Shown here: piece after piece, positions 1-7,201 of the stretch
Layout: every line of letters begins with the position of its first letter
Position numbering within the stretch: the first letter of the stretch is position 1
Assembly (NCBI RefSeq): GCF_943912325.1
Contig: NZ_CALTTX010000016.1
Span: 1 to 42,621, forward strand
Length of the DNA stretch: 42,621 nucleotides
Source: an uncultured Microbacterium sp.
GTDB lineage: Bacteria; Actinomycetota; Actinomycetes; Actinomycetales; Microbacteriaceae
Direction: 5' to 3'
Notes under the pieces: generated by a model
Seen by the model: only the letters and a program-made list of their open reading frames with translations
Databases searched by the model: none
What the model was told of the DNA's origin: nothing
Made by a program: the position numbers and the translations under genes

Positions 1-2216
1 GCATCAGCATCAGGCTCAGCATCAGCCACGGACTCGGCATCGGCATCGGCATCGGCACCCGCGTCAGCATCTGCCCCGGCCGCAGGCACAGCATCAGCGT
101 CAACCTCGACGTCAGCGTCGGCGTCGGGCGCCACGAGGGCGCCGGTCGCAGCCGCGATTGCCGAGGCATCCGTCCCCTCCGCCGCATCGGCCGCCGGGAT
201 CGCGCCCGTCGCGGGGCGCGATTCATCGTGGGCCTCTTGCAGGGCCGACTTCTGGCGCAGCGGCGGCGTGCGGAAGAACAGCGCAAGCACGAACGCGATC
301 AGCACGATCCCGAGCGCGACGTAATACACCTGCACGGCCGACTGGTTGAACGCGCTCACGACCGGCTTCGTCAGGCGCGCGTCGGCACCCACGAGGAACG
401 ACGTGTCGTTCATCGTCGAGTTGTCGAACGAGCCCGACCCCGAATCCGACCCCGATCCGCTGTTGTTGTCGGCGATCTCGCCCACGATCTGGTCGACGAA
501 GTCGCGGCGCTGCTGGTCGTCCGAGAAATCCAGAGACACGGTGCCGTCCGACGCGACGCGCGCGGCGGGGAGCTCCTCGGTGATCTGAGTGGATGCCGCA
601 TCGATAGCTTTCGCCACCGCTTGCGCGGTCGCTTGCTCTTGCGCCGCGGCGGGGAGCTGGCCCGCCGCGACGGCGTCGGCGACGGCCTTGGTCGCGGCAT
701 CCTTCGCCTGATCCACTCCCTGCTGGGCCTGCTCGGTCGCCGTGTTCGTGATCTTGTCGACGATCGGCGAGTAGATCTTGTCCATGATCCCGGCGTTGGC
801 GGGAGCCGAGGCGACCGTGGGGTCGAGCGCCGCGTCGAGCGCGTCGGACAGGATCGCCTTGTCCGAGAAGTTGGTCTGGATGTAGGCCGGCATGACCGTG
901 AACAGTAGCGACAGCAGCACGGCCGTGCCGAGCGTGCCACCGATCTGGCGGAAGAACGTCGACGCGCTCGTCGCGACGCCCATATCGCGCAGGCCGACCG
1001 AGTTCTGCGACGCGATCGTGAGGGTCTGCATGAGTTGGCCGAGGCCGAGGCCGATGAGCACCATCGCGCCCGCCATGAACAGGTACGACGAGTCGTACTG
1101 CATGCGCGTGAGCCAGAAGAATCCGCCCGAGAGGAGCGCGGTGCCGAGGATCGGGAAGATGCGGTACTGCCCCGTGCGGGCGATCAGCTGACCGCTCGCG
1201 ATCGATGCGACCATGAGCCCGCCGATCATCGGCAGCATCATGAATCCGCTCTCGGTTGGCGACGCGCCGAACACGAGCTGCAGGTAGAGGGGAATCGTCA
1301 GCATCGCGCCGAACATGCCGAAGCCGACGAAGATACCGATGATCGTCGCCATCGAGAACGTGCCCGAGCGGAAGAGCTTGAGCGGAATGAGCGCGTCGTC
1401 CTTCATGAGCGTCTCGGCGATGATGAACGCCACGATGCCGATCGCACCGATGACGTAGCAGGTGATCGCGATCGTCGAGGTCCAGCCCCAGTCGCGGCCC
1501 TCTTCGGCGACGAGCAGCAGCGGCACGAGCGCCATGATGACGAACGCGGCGCCCCACCAGTCGATCCGCACACGTTCGGGTTTGTGGTGCGGCACGTGCA
1601 GGAACGCGATCACCATAACGAGCGCGGCGATGCCGATCGGCACGTTGATGAGGAACACCCAGCGCCAGCCCGAGATGAATAGGATCTCGTTCGCGCCGGC
1701 GAACAGGCCGCCGACGAGGGGGCCGATGACGCTCGAGACTCCGAACACGGCGAGGAAGTAGCCCTGGTACTTCGCGCGCTCGCGCGGCGCGAGGATGTCG
1801 CCCATGATCGCGAGCGGCATCGACATCAGGCCGCCGGCGCCGAGGCCCTGAACGGCGCGGAACGCAGCGAGTTCGATCATCGACTGCGAGAAGGTCGCGA
1901 GGATCGATCCGATGATGAACAGGATGATCGCGATGATGAACAGCGGTCGGCGGCCAAAGAGGTCGGACAGCTTGCCATAGATCGGCGTCGCGATCGTCGA
2001 GACGATCAGGTAGGCCGTCGTGACCCACGCCTGTTCGCTCAGGCCGTTGAGGTCGTCGCCGATCGTGCGGATCGCAGTGCCGACGACGGTCTGGTCGAGG
2101 GCAGAGAGGAACATGCCCGCCATCAGGCCGAAGATCACGAAGAGGATCTGGCGGTGGGTCATGATCGGGCTCGAGGCGCGCGTGCGCGTCGAGCCGGTGG
2201 CAGTGGCGGTCGACAT
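1..2216 (-). CDS. DHA2-family MFS multidrug exporter (3' end outside window)
   Basis: Drug:proton antiporter of the 14-helix DHA2 (EmrB/QacA) type in the cytoplasmic membrane. The ATG at 2216 (MSTATATGST) follows an AAGGA box and the frame stays open for 738 codons to the window edge, so the end is missing. Seen: motif SALDQTVVGTA in helix 1, GKLSDLFGRRP between helices 2 and 3, and repeated hydrophobic segments. A long Ala/Asp/Gln-rich outside loop lies at about residues 445-625 before the last helix (VYYVALGIVLIAFVLALFF); such a loop is common in actinobacterial DHA2 proteins. After residue about 650 the cytosolic tail becomes almost pure Asp-Ala repeats. It is divergent from the arginine hydrolase gene. 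The substrate cannot be told from sequence. Confidence 0.9.
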   Translation of the reverse strand, partial: MSTATATGSTRTRASSPIMTHRQILFVIFGLMAGMFLSALDQTVVGTAIRTIGDDLNGLSEQAWVTTAYLIVSTIATPIYGKLSDLFGRRPLFIIAIILFIIGSILATFSQSMIELAAFRAVQGLGAGGLMSMPLAIMGDILAPRERAKYQGYFLAVFGVSSVIGPLVGGLFAGANEILFISGWRWVFLINVPIGIAALVMVIAFLHVPHHKPERVRIDWWGAAFVIMALVPLLLVAEEGRDWGWTSTIAITCYVIGAIGIVAFIIAETLMKDDALIPLKLFRSGTFSMATIIGIFVGFGMFGAMLTIPLYLQLVFGASPTESGFMMLPMIGGLMVASIASGQLIARTGQYRIFPILGTALLSGGFFWLTRMQYDSSYLFMAGAMVLIGLGLGQLMQTLTIASQNSVGLRDMGVATSASTFFRQIGGTLGTAVLLSLLFTVMPAYIQTNFSDKAILSDALDAALDPTVASAPANAGIMDKIYSPIVDKITNTATEQAQQGVDQAKDAATKAVADAVAAGQLPAAAQEQATAQAVAKAIDAASTQITEELPAARVASDGTVSLDFSDDQQRRDFVDQIVGEIADNNSGSGSDSGSGSFDNSTMNDTSFLVGADARLTKPVVSAFNQSAVQVYYVALGIVLIAFVLALFFRTPPLRQKSALQEAHDESRPATGAIPAADAAEGTDASAIAAATGALVAPDADADVEVDADAVPAAGADADAGADADADAESVADAEPDAD
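3..134 (-). repeat. Asp-Ala hexanucleotide repeat tract at the exporter C terminus
   Basis: The plus strand shows runs of GGCATC and AGCATC hexamers, read on the minus strand as GAT-GCC and GAT-GCT (Asp-Ala). The hexamer keeps the reading frame, so length changes would not frameshift the exporter. The tract runs off the window edge. Confidence 0.7.
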
Positions 2217-2452
2217 CCGGATCCTTCGGGTGAGTTCGTCGGCGGGAACGTGCGTGAGCGACGGATCCCGGATGCCGATGGTTGTGCTAGATCAAGTATG
2301 TTACATGCCTCGCGAGTCGGGGCGAATCCGGCCCGTGAACTGTACGGGTCGTGTGGGAGAATCATCGTGGCGTGCTCGAGCGCAGGGTGATCGCACCTCC
2401 GCCGAGCCTTCAGGACAGCGTCCGCCATCAACTCACGTTGAGGAGCGAAGAA
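2217..2452. promoter_or_regulatory. Divergent control region, exporter / arginine hydrolase
   Basis: This 236-base gap separates two divergent starts. It holds an AT-rich island at about 2280-2312 with the small palindrome ATGT-T-ACAT, a plausible regulator site, and minus-strand TAACAT as a possible -10 box. A partial match to the 13350/22310 palindromic element (CATGCCTCGCGAGT then GGGG) lies at about 2305-2322. No convincing open reading frame was found. Confidence 0.35.
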
Positions 2453-3445
2453 ATGTCCCAGACCACTCATGAGCAGCAGGCTGAGATGGATGCCACGCCC
2501 CCGGCATCCACATCATCGGTTTCCCAGCCCCGCCGCACGGCCCAGAAGCGCCGCTATCTGATGTGCCGACCCGAGCACTTCACGGTGTCGTACTCGATTA
2601 ATCCGTGGATGGAGCCCGCGCGGCCGACCGACACGGGCAAGGCGCTCGCGCAGTGGCAGACACTGTATGACGCGTACGTCGCGCTCGGCCACGAGGTCGA
2701 GCTCATCGACCCGGTGCCGGGCCTGCCCGACATGGTCTACACCGCCAACGGCGGATTCGTGATCGACGGGATCGCGTATGGCCCGAAGTTCCGCTTCGCC
2801 GAGCGCGCGGGCGAAGAAGAGCCCTTCATGGACTGGTTCGCCACGGCGGGCTACGAGCTCGCGCGACCCGTCGAGGTCAACGAGGGCGAGGGCGACTTCT
2901 TGCTCGTCGGCGACGTGATTCTCGCTGGCACGGGGTTCCGTTCGACGGGCGACTCGCACCGCGAGGTCGGCGAGGTGTTTGGTCGTGAGGTCGTGTCGCT
3001 CACCCTCACCGACCCGCGGTTCTACCACCTCGACACCGCGATCGCCGTGCTCGATCCCGTGCAGGGCGTCGGCGCCGACGGCGTTGCGGGCGTCGAGCGC
3101 GCGAACATTGCGTACCTGCCCGGTGCCTTCGACGAGCGGAGCCTCGCGATTCTGCGCGAGCGGTTCCCTGAGGCGATCGAAGTGTCGGATGCCGATGGTG
3201 ACGTCTTCGGGCTCAATTCAGCCTCGGACGGGCTGCACGTTTTCATCTCGCCGCGCGCTACGGGATTCGAGCGGCAGTTGCGCGAGCGTGGCTACGAGCC
3301 CGTGCTGATCGACCTGTCTGAGCTGCTGCTCGGCGGCGGCGGCATCAAGTGCTGCACGCTCGAGCTGCGGCCGGCCCGCGTCGCGTCTGCCGACTCCATG
3401 CCTGCCGACTCCGCCGCCGTCGCCACGGAAGGAACCCCCGCATGA
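2453..3445 (+). CDS. Guanidino-group hydrolase, ArgZ-like arginine dihydrolase (DDAH/ADI superfamily)
   Basis: Enzyme of the guanidino-modifying fold, 330 residues. The ATG at 2453 follows GAGGAGCGAAG; an upstream in-frame extension to 2351 lacks similarity and is rejected. Seen: CRPEHFTVSYSINPWM near the N terminus, PDMVYTANGG (Asn99), FYHLDT with the catalytic His, and GGGGIKCCTLELR with the nucleophile Cys (probably Cys300). A label of dimethylarginine hydrolase would be usual. However, the INPWM and TANGG motifs match what I recall of cyanobacterial ArgZ/AgrE, which converts arginine directly to ornithine, CO2 and two ammonia. Ornithine is the substrate of RocD, whose start overlaps this stop (ATGA). 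The same pairing occurs in Mycobacterium tuberculosis (Rv2323c-Rv2322c). Superfamily membership is firm; the exact reaction is inferred. Confidence 0.85.
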   Translation: MSQTTHEQQAEMDATPPASTSSVSQPRRTAQKRRYLMCRPEHFTVSYSINPWMEPARPTDTGKALAQWQTLYDAYVALGHEVELIDPVPGLPDMVYTANGGFVIDGIAYGPKFRFAERAGEEEPFMDWFATAGYELARPVEVNEGEGDFLLVGDVILAGTGFRSTGDSHREVGEVFGREVVSLTLTDPRFYHLDTAIAVLDPVQGVGADGVAGVERANIAYLPGAFDERSLAILRERFPEAIEVSDADGDVFGLNSASDGLHVFISPRATGFERQLRERGYEPVLIDLSELLLGGGGIKCCTLELRPARVASADSMPADSAAVATEGTPA

Positions 3446-4662
3446 GCCTGATCGGAACCGACTCCGCGACCGAGCGGATCATCCGCGCCGAGGACGAGCA
3501 CGTCGCGCACAACTACCACCCGCTGCCCGTCGTGATCGCGAGCGGCGAGGGCGCGTGGGTCACCGACGTCGACGGCAAACGCTACCTCGACCTGCTCTCG
3601 GCATACTCCGCCCTCAACTTCGGGCACGCGCACCCCGCGCTGCTCGCCGCCGCGCGCGAACAGCTCGGCCGCGTGACCCTCACGAGCCGGGCGTACCACA
3701 ACGACAAGCTCGGCCCCTTCGCCGCGGCGCTCGCCGAACTGTGCCGAAAGGACCTCGTGCTGCCGATGAACACGGGCGCCGAGGCGGTCGAGACCGGCAT
3801 CAAGGTCGCGCGCGCGTGGGGCTATCGCGTCAAAGGTGTGCCCGCGGGGCAGGCGTCGATCATCGTCGCCGACGGCAACTTCCACGGTCGCACGACGACG
3901 ATCGTGAGCTTCTCGGACGACCCGCAGGCGCGCGACGGCTTTGGCCCGTTCACGCCGGGCTTCGTGCACGTTCCCTACGGCGACGCCGAGGCGATCGCCG
4001 ACGCGATCGACGACACGACCGTTGCGGTGCTGATCGAGCCGATCCAGGGCGAGGCTGGCGTCGTGATCCCGCCCGACGGCTATCTGCGGCGCGTGCGCGA
4101 GATCACGGCCGAGAAGAACGTGCTGTTCATCGCCGACGAGATCCAGTCGGGTCTTGGGCGCGTCGGCGAGACCTTCGCGTGCGATCGCGCGGGCGTCGTG
4201 CCCGACTTGTACCTGCTCGGCAAGGCGCTCGGGGGAGGCATTCTTCCCCTGTCTGCCGTCGTCGGCAACCGCGACGTGCTCGGCGTGATCGCTCCCGGCG
4301 AGCACGGTTCGACCTTCGGCGGCAATCCGCTCGCCGCCGCCGTCGGCCTGCAGGTCGTCGAGATGCTGGCATCGGGCGAGTTCCAAGAGCGTGCGCGCGC
4401 GCTCGGCGAACACCTGCGGGGGCGTCTCGAGCCTCTCATCGGGTCAGGCGTCACGGCCGTGCGGGTCGCGGGCCTCTGGGCGGGCGTCGACATCGACCCC
4501 GCGCTCGGCACGGGACGCGAGATCGCCGAACGGCTGCTCGCGCGCGGCGTGCTGGTGAAAGACACCCACGGTCAGACCATTCGGATCGCGCCGCCCCTCG
4601 TCGTGCGCGCGACCGAGCTCGACTGGGCGATCGAGCAGCTGCAGCACGTGCTCGCTGGCTGA
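3442..4662 (+). CDS. rocD: Ornithine aminotransferase RocD
   Basis: PLP-dependent class III aminotransferase, 406 residues, cytosolic. It transfers the delta-amino group of ornithine to 2-oxoglutarate, giving glutamate semialdehyde and glutamate. Seen: NTGAEAVETGIKVAR in the cofactor region, the FIADEIQSGLGR cofactor-binding Asp motif, the PLP lysine in LLGKALGGG, and STFGGNPLAAAVGL near the C-terminal third. The ATG at 3442 overlaps the stop of the hydrolase gene (ATGA), so the two are translationally coupled. Together they form an arginine-to-glutamate catabolic pair. No terminator was recognised in 4663-4726 before the convergent cupin gene. Confidence 0.95.
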   Translation: MSLIGTDSATERIIRAEDEHVAHNYHPLPVVIASGEGAWVTDVDGKRYLDLLSAYSALNFGHAHPALLAAAREQLGRVTLTSRAYHNDKLGPFAAALAELCRKDLVLPMNTGAEAVETGIKVARAWGYRVKGVPAGQASIIVADGNFHGRTTTIVSFSDDPQARDGFGPFTPGFVHVPYGDAEAIADAIDDTTVAVLIEPIQGEAGVVIPPDGYLRRVREITAEKNVLFIADEIQSGLGRVGETFACDRAGVVPDLYLLGKALGGGILPLSAVVGNRDVLGVIAPGEHGSTFGGNPLAAAVGLQVVEMLASGEFQERARALGEHLRGRLEPLIGSGVTAVRVAGLWAGVDIDPALGTGREIAERLLARGVLVKDTHGQTIRIAPPLVVRATELDWAIEQLQHVLAG

Positions 4663-4726
4663 GTGCCCGCGGGGCTCACGTAGGTCGCCGCGCCGCCGGG
4701 CTGAGATTCGGCGTCGCCGCGTTCGG

Positions 4727-5092
4727 TCAGGGGAGTTCGCGCAGCTCGCTCGTCATTTCGCCGGGAGCGTCGCCGGTATTGACGGTCCCTTTCGGCTCGA
4801 ACAGCACAGCCTGAACCTCGGCGTCGGCTCGGGGGCAGTGCTCGACGCCGCGGGGAACGACGAAGACATCGTTCGGGCCGAGCACGACGTCACGGTCGCG
4901 AAGCTGAATCGTGAGCTCACCGCTGACGACCAGGAAGAGTTCGTCCGTGTCGGGATGCGTGTGCCACACGAATTCGCCGAGGAGCTTGACGACCTTCACG
5001 TCGTAGTCGTTGATGCTCGTCAGCCGGTGCGGCTGCCAGTATCCGTCGAGCGCCGAGAGAGCGTCGTGCAGGTTACGGATGTCGTCAGCCAC
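4727..5092 (-). CDS. Small single-domain cupin
   Basis: Single-domain beta-barrel protein, 121 residues. The cupin metal site is visible: HTHPDTDELFLVVSGE (motif 1 with two His and Glu) and a second motif around PRGVEHCPRA. Mononuclear cupins of this size are often metal-dependent isomerases, dioxygenases or sensors; the substrate is unknown. It starts with GTG at 5092, exactly six bases after TAGGCT on the minus strand, so the transcript is probably leaderless. It is divergent from the TipA-like MerR regulator and could be one of its targets, but the MerR operator lies closer to merR. Confidence 0.75.
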   Translation of the reverse strand: MADDIRNLHDALSALDGYWQPHRLTSINDYDVKVVKLLGEFVWHTHPDTDELFLVVSGELTIQLRDRDVVLGPNDVFVVPRGVEHCPRADAEVQAVLFEPKGTVNTGDAPGEMTSELRELP

Positions 5093-5098
5093 GGGGGG

Positions 5099-5104
5099 AG
5101 CCTA
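5099..5104 (-). promoter_or_regulatory. -10 box of a leaderless promoter for the cupin gene
   Basis: TAGGCT, six C residues, then the GTG start at 5092. This TANNNT-N6-start geometry is typical of leaderless actinobacterial transcripts. Confidence 0.5.
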
Positions 5105-5133
5105 TCGCCCTGGTCGAATCGACCGGGCCGGAC

Positions 5134-5164
5134 TTGACTCTGCCGTAACGTCAACCGGCAGAGT
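5134..5164 (+). promoter_or_regulatory. MerR-type promoter with long spacer and 9-bp inverted repeat
   Basis: TTGACT (5134-5139), a 19-base spacer, then CAGAGT (5159-5164). The inverted repeat ACTCTGCCG (5137-5145) and CGGCAGAGT (5156-5164) is perfect, with a 10-base centre. A 19-bp spacer covered by a dyad is the hallmark of promoters activated by MerR-family proteins through DNA distortion, so the adjacent merR gene probably activates itself here, as TipAL does. Confidence 0.7.
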
Positions 5165-5171
5165 GGGGGTC

Positions 5172-5213
5172 ATGAGAGAAATCGCGCGCCCGCGGCCCGG
5201 GATCGCAGCCTGA
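5172..5213 (+). CDS. Putative 13-residue leader peptide before merR
   Basis: A short frame from ATG 5172 encodes MREIARPRPGIAA, and its TGA (5211-5213) shares its last base with the ATG of merR. The ATG lies seven bases after the -10 box CAGAGT, so it would sit at or next to the 5' end of the transcript (leaderless). The merR start itself has no recognisable Shine-Dalgarno sequence, so merR may rely on reinitiation after this peptide. Translation is inferred from layout only. Confidence 0.4.
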   Translation: MREIARPRPGIAA

Positions 5214-5959
5214 TGGAGTGGCCGATTCGCGACCTTGCCCGGGCGACCGGGCTCACGAGTCGCACGCTCCGGCACTATGAGCACATCGGGTTGCTGCGGC
5301 CCTCAAGGGTCGCCGACAACGGCTACCGCTTCTACGGCGACGCCGAGGTTTCGCGTCTCTACCGGATCCTCTCGCTGCGCGCGCTCGAGCTGCCGCTATC
5401 GACGATTCAGCTCGCGCTCGACGATGAGACGTCGCTCGCCGATGCCGTCGAGGCGCATCTCGCGCTTCTCGAAGAGCGCCGAGACCGAACCAACCACCAG
5501 ATCACGGTCGTCGAGCAGACGCTCGACGCGATGAAGAAAGGCCAGCCGATGTCTATTGACGACGTTTTCGCCGGGGTCGACGAGAACCGATACGAGTCCG
5601 AGGTGCGCGCCCGCTGGGGCGACGAGGCGTGGGAGCGCACGGCGCGCCGACGCGCCGCCATGACGACAGAGCAACGCGAAGCGGACGATCGGGCGAGTTC
5701 CGACGTCAACGCCGCGCTGCGCGCCGCGGCCGACGCGGGGGAAGATCCACGCGGCGCCCATTTTCAGGCACTGGTCGCGGAACACCACCGGTGGGTCACC
5801 GCGTATTGGGGAGGCAAGAAGCCCGACAGCGAGTCGTACGCGGGGCTTGCGGAGCTCTACGTCGTCGATCCCCGCTTCGCGGCGACATACGGCGGCGAAT
5901 GCAACGCCGAGATCATCCGCGCGGCGATTCAGGTGTGGATCGCGACGAACCTCGCATGA
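5213..5959 (+). CDS. MerR-family regulator with TipAS drug-binding domain
   Basis: Transcriptional activator, 248 residues. Residues 1-70 form the winged-helix MerR domain (IRDLARATGLTSRTLRHYEHIGLL, then NGYRFYGDAEVSRL). A dimerisation helix follows at about 75-110. Residues about 115-245 match the TipAS/albicidin-resistance all-alpha pocket (RYESEVRARWGDEAWE, HHRWVTAYW, VVDPRFAATYGG). Members of this family bind thiopeptides or other amphipathic antibiotics and activate their own promoter. The dyad at 5137-5164 is the obvious operator. The start lacks a Shine-Dalgarno and may be coupled to the preceding 13-codon frame. The ligand is unknown. Confidence 0.9.
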   Translation: MEWPIRDLARATGLTSRTLRHYEHIGLLRPSRVADNGYRFYGDAEVSRLYRILSLRALELPLSTIQLALDDETSLADAVEAHLALLEERRDRTNHQITVVEQTLDAMKKGQPMSIDDVFAGVDENRYESEVRARWGDEAWERTARRRAAMTTEQREADDRASSDVNAALRAAADAGEDPRGAHFQALVAEHHRWVTAYWGGKKPDSESYAGLAELYVVDPRFAATYGGECNAEIIRAAIQVWIATNLA

Positions 5960-5990
5960 GGCGAAGAACTCCTACCCTGCTCAAGCTGCG

Positions 5991-6350
5991 TCACAGCCCG
6001 GCAGCATCCCTAGCCTCTTGCACAAGTTCGTCCAGAACGGGGATGAGAGCGGGGATGCTCACCGTCGCCGCGCGCCATACGATCTCGTAGTCGATCTCGC
6101 CGTACTCGTGAGCCAGGATGTTCCGCATTCCGATGATTCTGTCGAGGTCTGGGACTCGGTTGGCGGTGAACGCGTCGTACTTTCGGAGCCGGTTCAGCGC
6201 CTCGCCAAGAACCTCCAGTTGGCGCTCGATGGCCGAGCGGATGAGGAGATCAGAGATGAAGTCGGCCTCGGTCTTGCCGCGAGCGAAATCGCGGACGAGC
6301 CGCGCCGACTCGGCCGCATCCCACAGGTGCGCGCCCGACTCAGGCTGCAT
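5991..6350 (-). CDS. HEPN-domain toxin (HepT-like RNase)
   Basis: Small all-helical RNase of the HEPN (former DUF86) family, 119 residues. The catalytic motif RX4HXY is complete: Arg76, His81, Tyr83 in MRNILAHEY. It is the toxin of the MNT/HEPN (HepT-MntA) system, where the partner nucleotidyltransferase silences it by AMP transfer to the motif tyrosine. Its ATG at 6350 lies inside the end of the antitoxin gene (11-base overlap), the standard order antitoxin then toxin. The region has lower apparent GC than its surroundings, consistent with horizontal gain. Confidence 0.88.
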   Translation of the reverse strand: MQPESGAHLWDAAESARLVRDFARGKTEADFISDLLIRSAIERQLEVLGEALNRLRKYDAFTANRVPDLDRIIGMRNILAHEYGEIDYEIVWRAATVSIPALIPVLDELVQEARDAAGL

Positions 6351-6645
6351 AAACGTCCTGCGCGGTCTCGAAGGCCGATGCTCTGACGAAGGGATTCTTC
6401 AGTGATCGCTCCATCACGAGGTCGACACTGCGGCCAATGATGCGCTCCAACTCGAACTTCAAATCGAAGTAATCGTGGAACACGTTCTCACGCCCGGGCT
6501 GGAATGTGACAAGAAAGTCGACATCGCTTGTCCGCGGGTCGAACCGTGCCGTGAGAACCGAACCGAAGACGCGGAGCCGTTCTACCCCATACTGCCTGCA
6601 GGCGTGCTGGATCGCCTCACCGTCAAGGAGCGCAGCCACTTCCAC
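6340..6645 (-). CDS. MNT-domain nucleotidyltransferase antitoxin (MntA-like)
   Basis: Minimal nucleotidyltransferase, about 101 residues from the GTG at 6645. The signature GSX10DXD is intact (FGSVLTARFDPRTSDVDFLV; Gly28, Ser29, Asp41, Asp43), with a third acidic residue in VDLVM. It is expected to AMPylate and block the overlapping HEPN toxin. The open frame extends upstream to 6780, but that part is Arg-rich, dissimilar to the family and antisense to the vapC remnant, so the start is placed just before the conserved domain. A GTG at 6687 or 6639 is also possible; no clear Shine-Dalgarno decides it. Confidence 0.85.
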   Translation of the reverse strand: MEVAALLDGEAIQHACRQYGVERLRVFGSVLTARFDPRTSDVDFLVTFQPGRENVFHDYFDLKFELERIIGRSVDLVMERSLKNPFVRASAFETAQDVYAA

Positions 6646-6665
6646 GGGGCCAGTCTGACAGAACG

Positions 6666-6755
6666 GATGGACCCCGGCTGAAGCCACACGGGGTGCCGGT
6701 CGACTTCGATCTACCCGATCGCGACGTTGACGACAGTCGAGTCCCCGAGCTGTGA
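6666..6755 (+). pseudogene. C-terminal remnant of a VapB/Phd-type antitoxin
   Basis: The frame ending with TGA at 6753-6755 reads KPHGVPVDFDLPDRDVDDSR and then VPEL-stop, acidic and proline-rich like the toxin-wrapping tail of VapB/Phd antitoxins. The stop overlaps the GTG start of the PIN gene as GTGA, the normal vapB-vapC junction. Upstream of about 6666 the frame runs antisense through the MNT gene and no DNA-binding domain is found, so the antitoxin has lost its N-terminal half. Confidence 0.45.
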
Positions 6756-7158
6756 AGTACCTGCTCGATACGAACGTCATCAGCGACCACTACAAGGGAG
6801 TCTCACAGGCGCTGGATGGATGGATGCTCCGGTCGAAGGCGACCTCACCATCAGCGCGATCACAGTCCTCGAACTCGACCGCGGGGTCCGCGAGCGCAGC
6901 GACGCCGCGCAGGGAGTCCGGTTGCGCCTCTGGCTCGACGAGGCCGTGCGTCCTCTGTTCGCCGGACGCATCCTCGCCGTCGACGAACGTGTCGCGCTGG
7001 TAGCGGCTGACCTGCATTTTCCCGATCGGATGCCCGATATGGATGCGCTCATCGCGGCGACCGCACTCGTGCACGGACTGACCCTCGTGACGCGTAACGT
7101 CCGCGACATGGAACGCACCGGCGCCGCACTGCTCAATCCACGGGACCTCGCTGGGTGA
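6752..7158 (+). pseudogene. Frameshifted VapC-like PIN toxin
   Basis: PIN-domain RNase broken by one frameshift. The first frame (GTG 6752) gives MKYLLDTNVISDHYKG with the first catalytic Asp. After the TGGA repeat at 6813-6826 the remainder continues one frame off: DLTISAITVLELDRGVRE with the catalytic Glu, then MPDMDALIAATALVHGLTLV with the later Asp residues, ending at 7158. Adding one four-base GGAT unit rejoins the parts seamlessly (LDGWMDAPVEGDLTIS), so loss of one unit by slippage is the simplest explanation. A sequencing error is possible. All catalytic acids are still encoded. The partner antitoxin is also truncated. Confidence 0.85.
6813..6826 (+). repeat. TGGA tetranucleotide repeat at the vapC frameshift
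   Basis: TGGATGGATGGATG, three and a half units of a 4-bp repeat, exactly where the PIN gene changes frame. Three units put the gene out of frame and four would restore it. Confidence 0.8.
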
Positions 7159-7201
7159 AGGAACTGCCGGTGAGCGGTGTGTGATCTGACGATCCCGACC
7201 G

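Noticed and set aside
223..2028. 601-codon minus-strand open frame over the exporter
   Set aside because: It is an Arg/His/Asp-rich shadow; the neighbouring frame from 2216 gives a clear 14-helix transporter.
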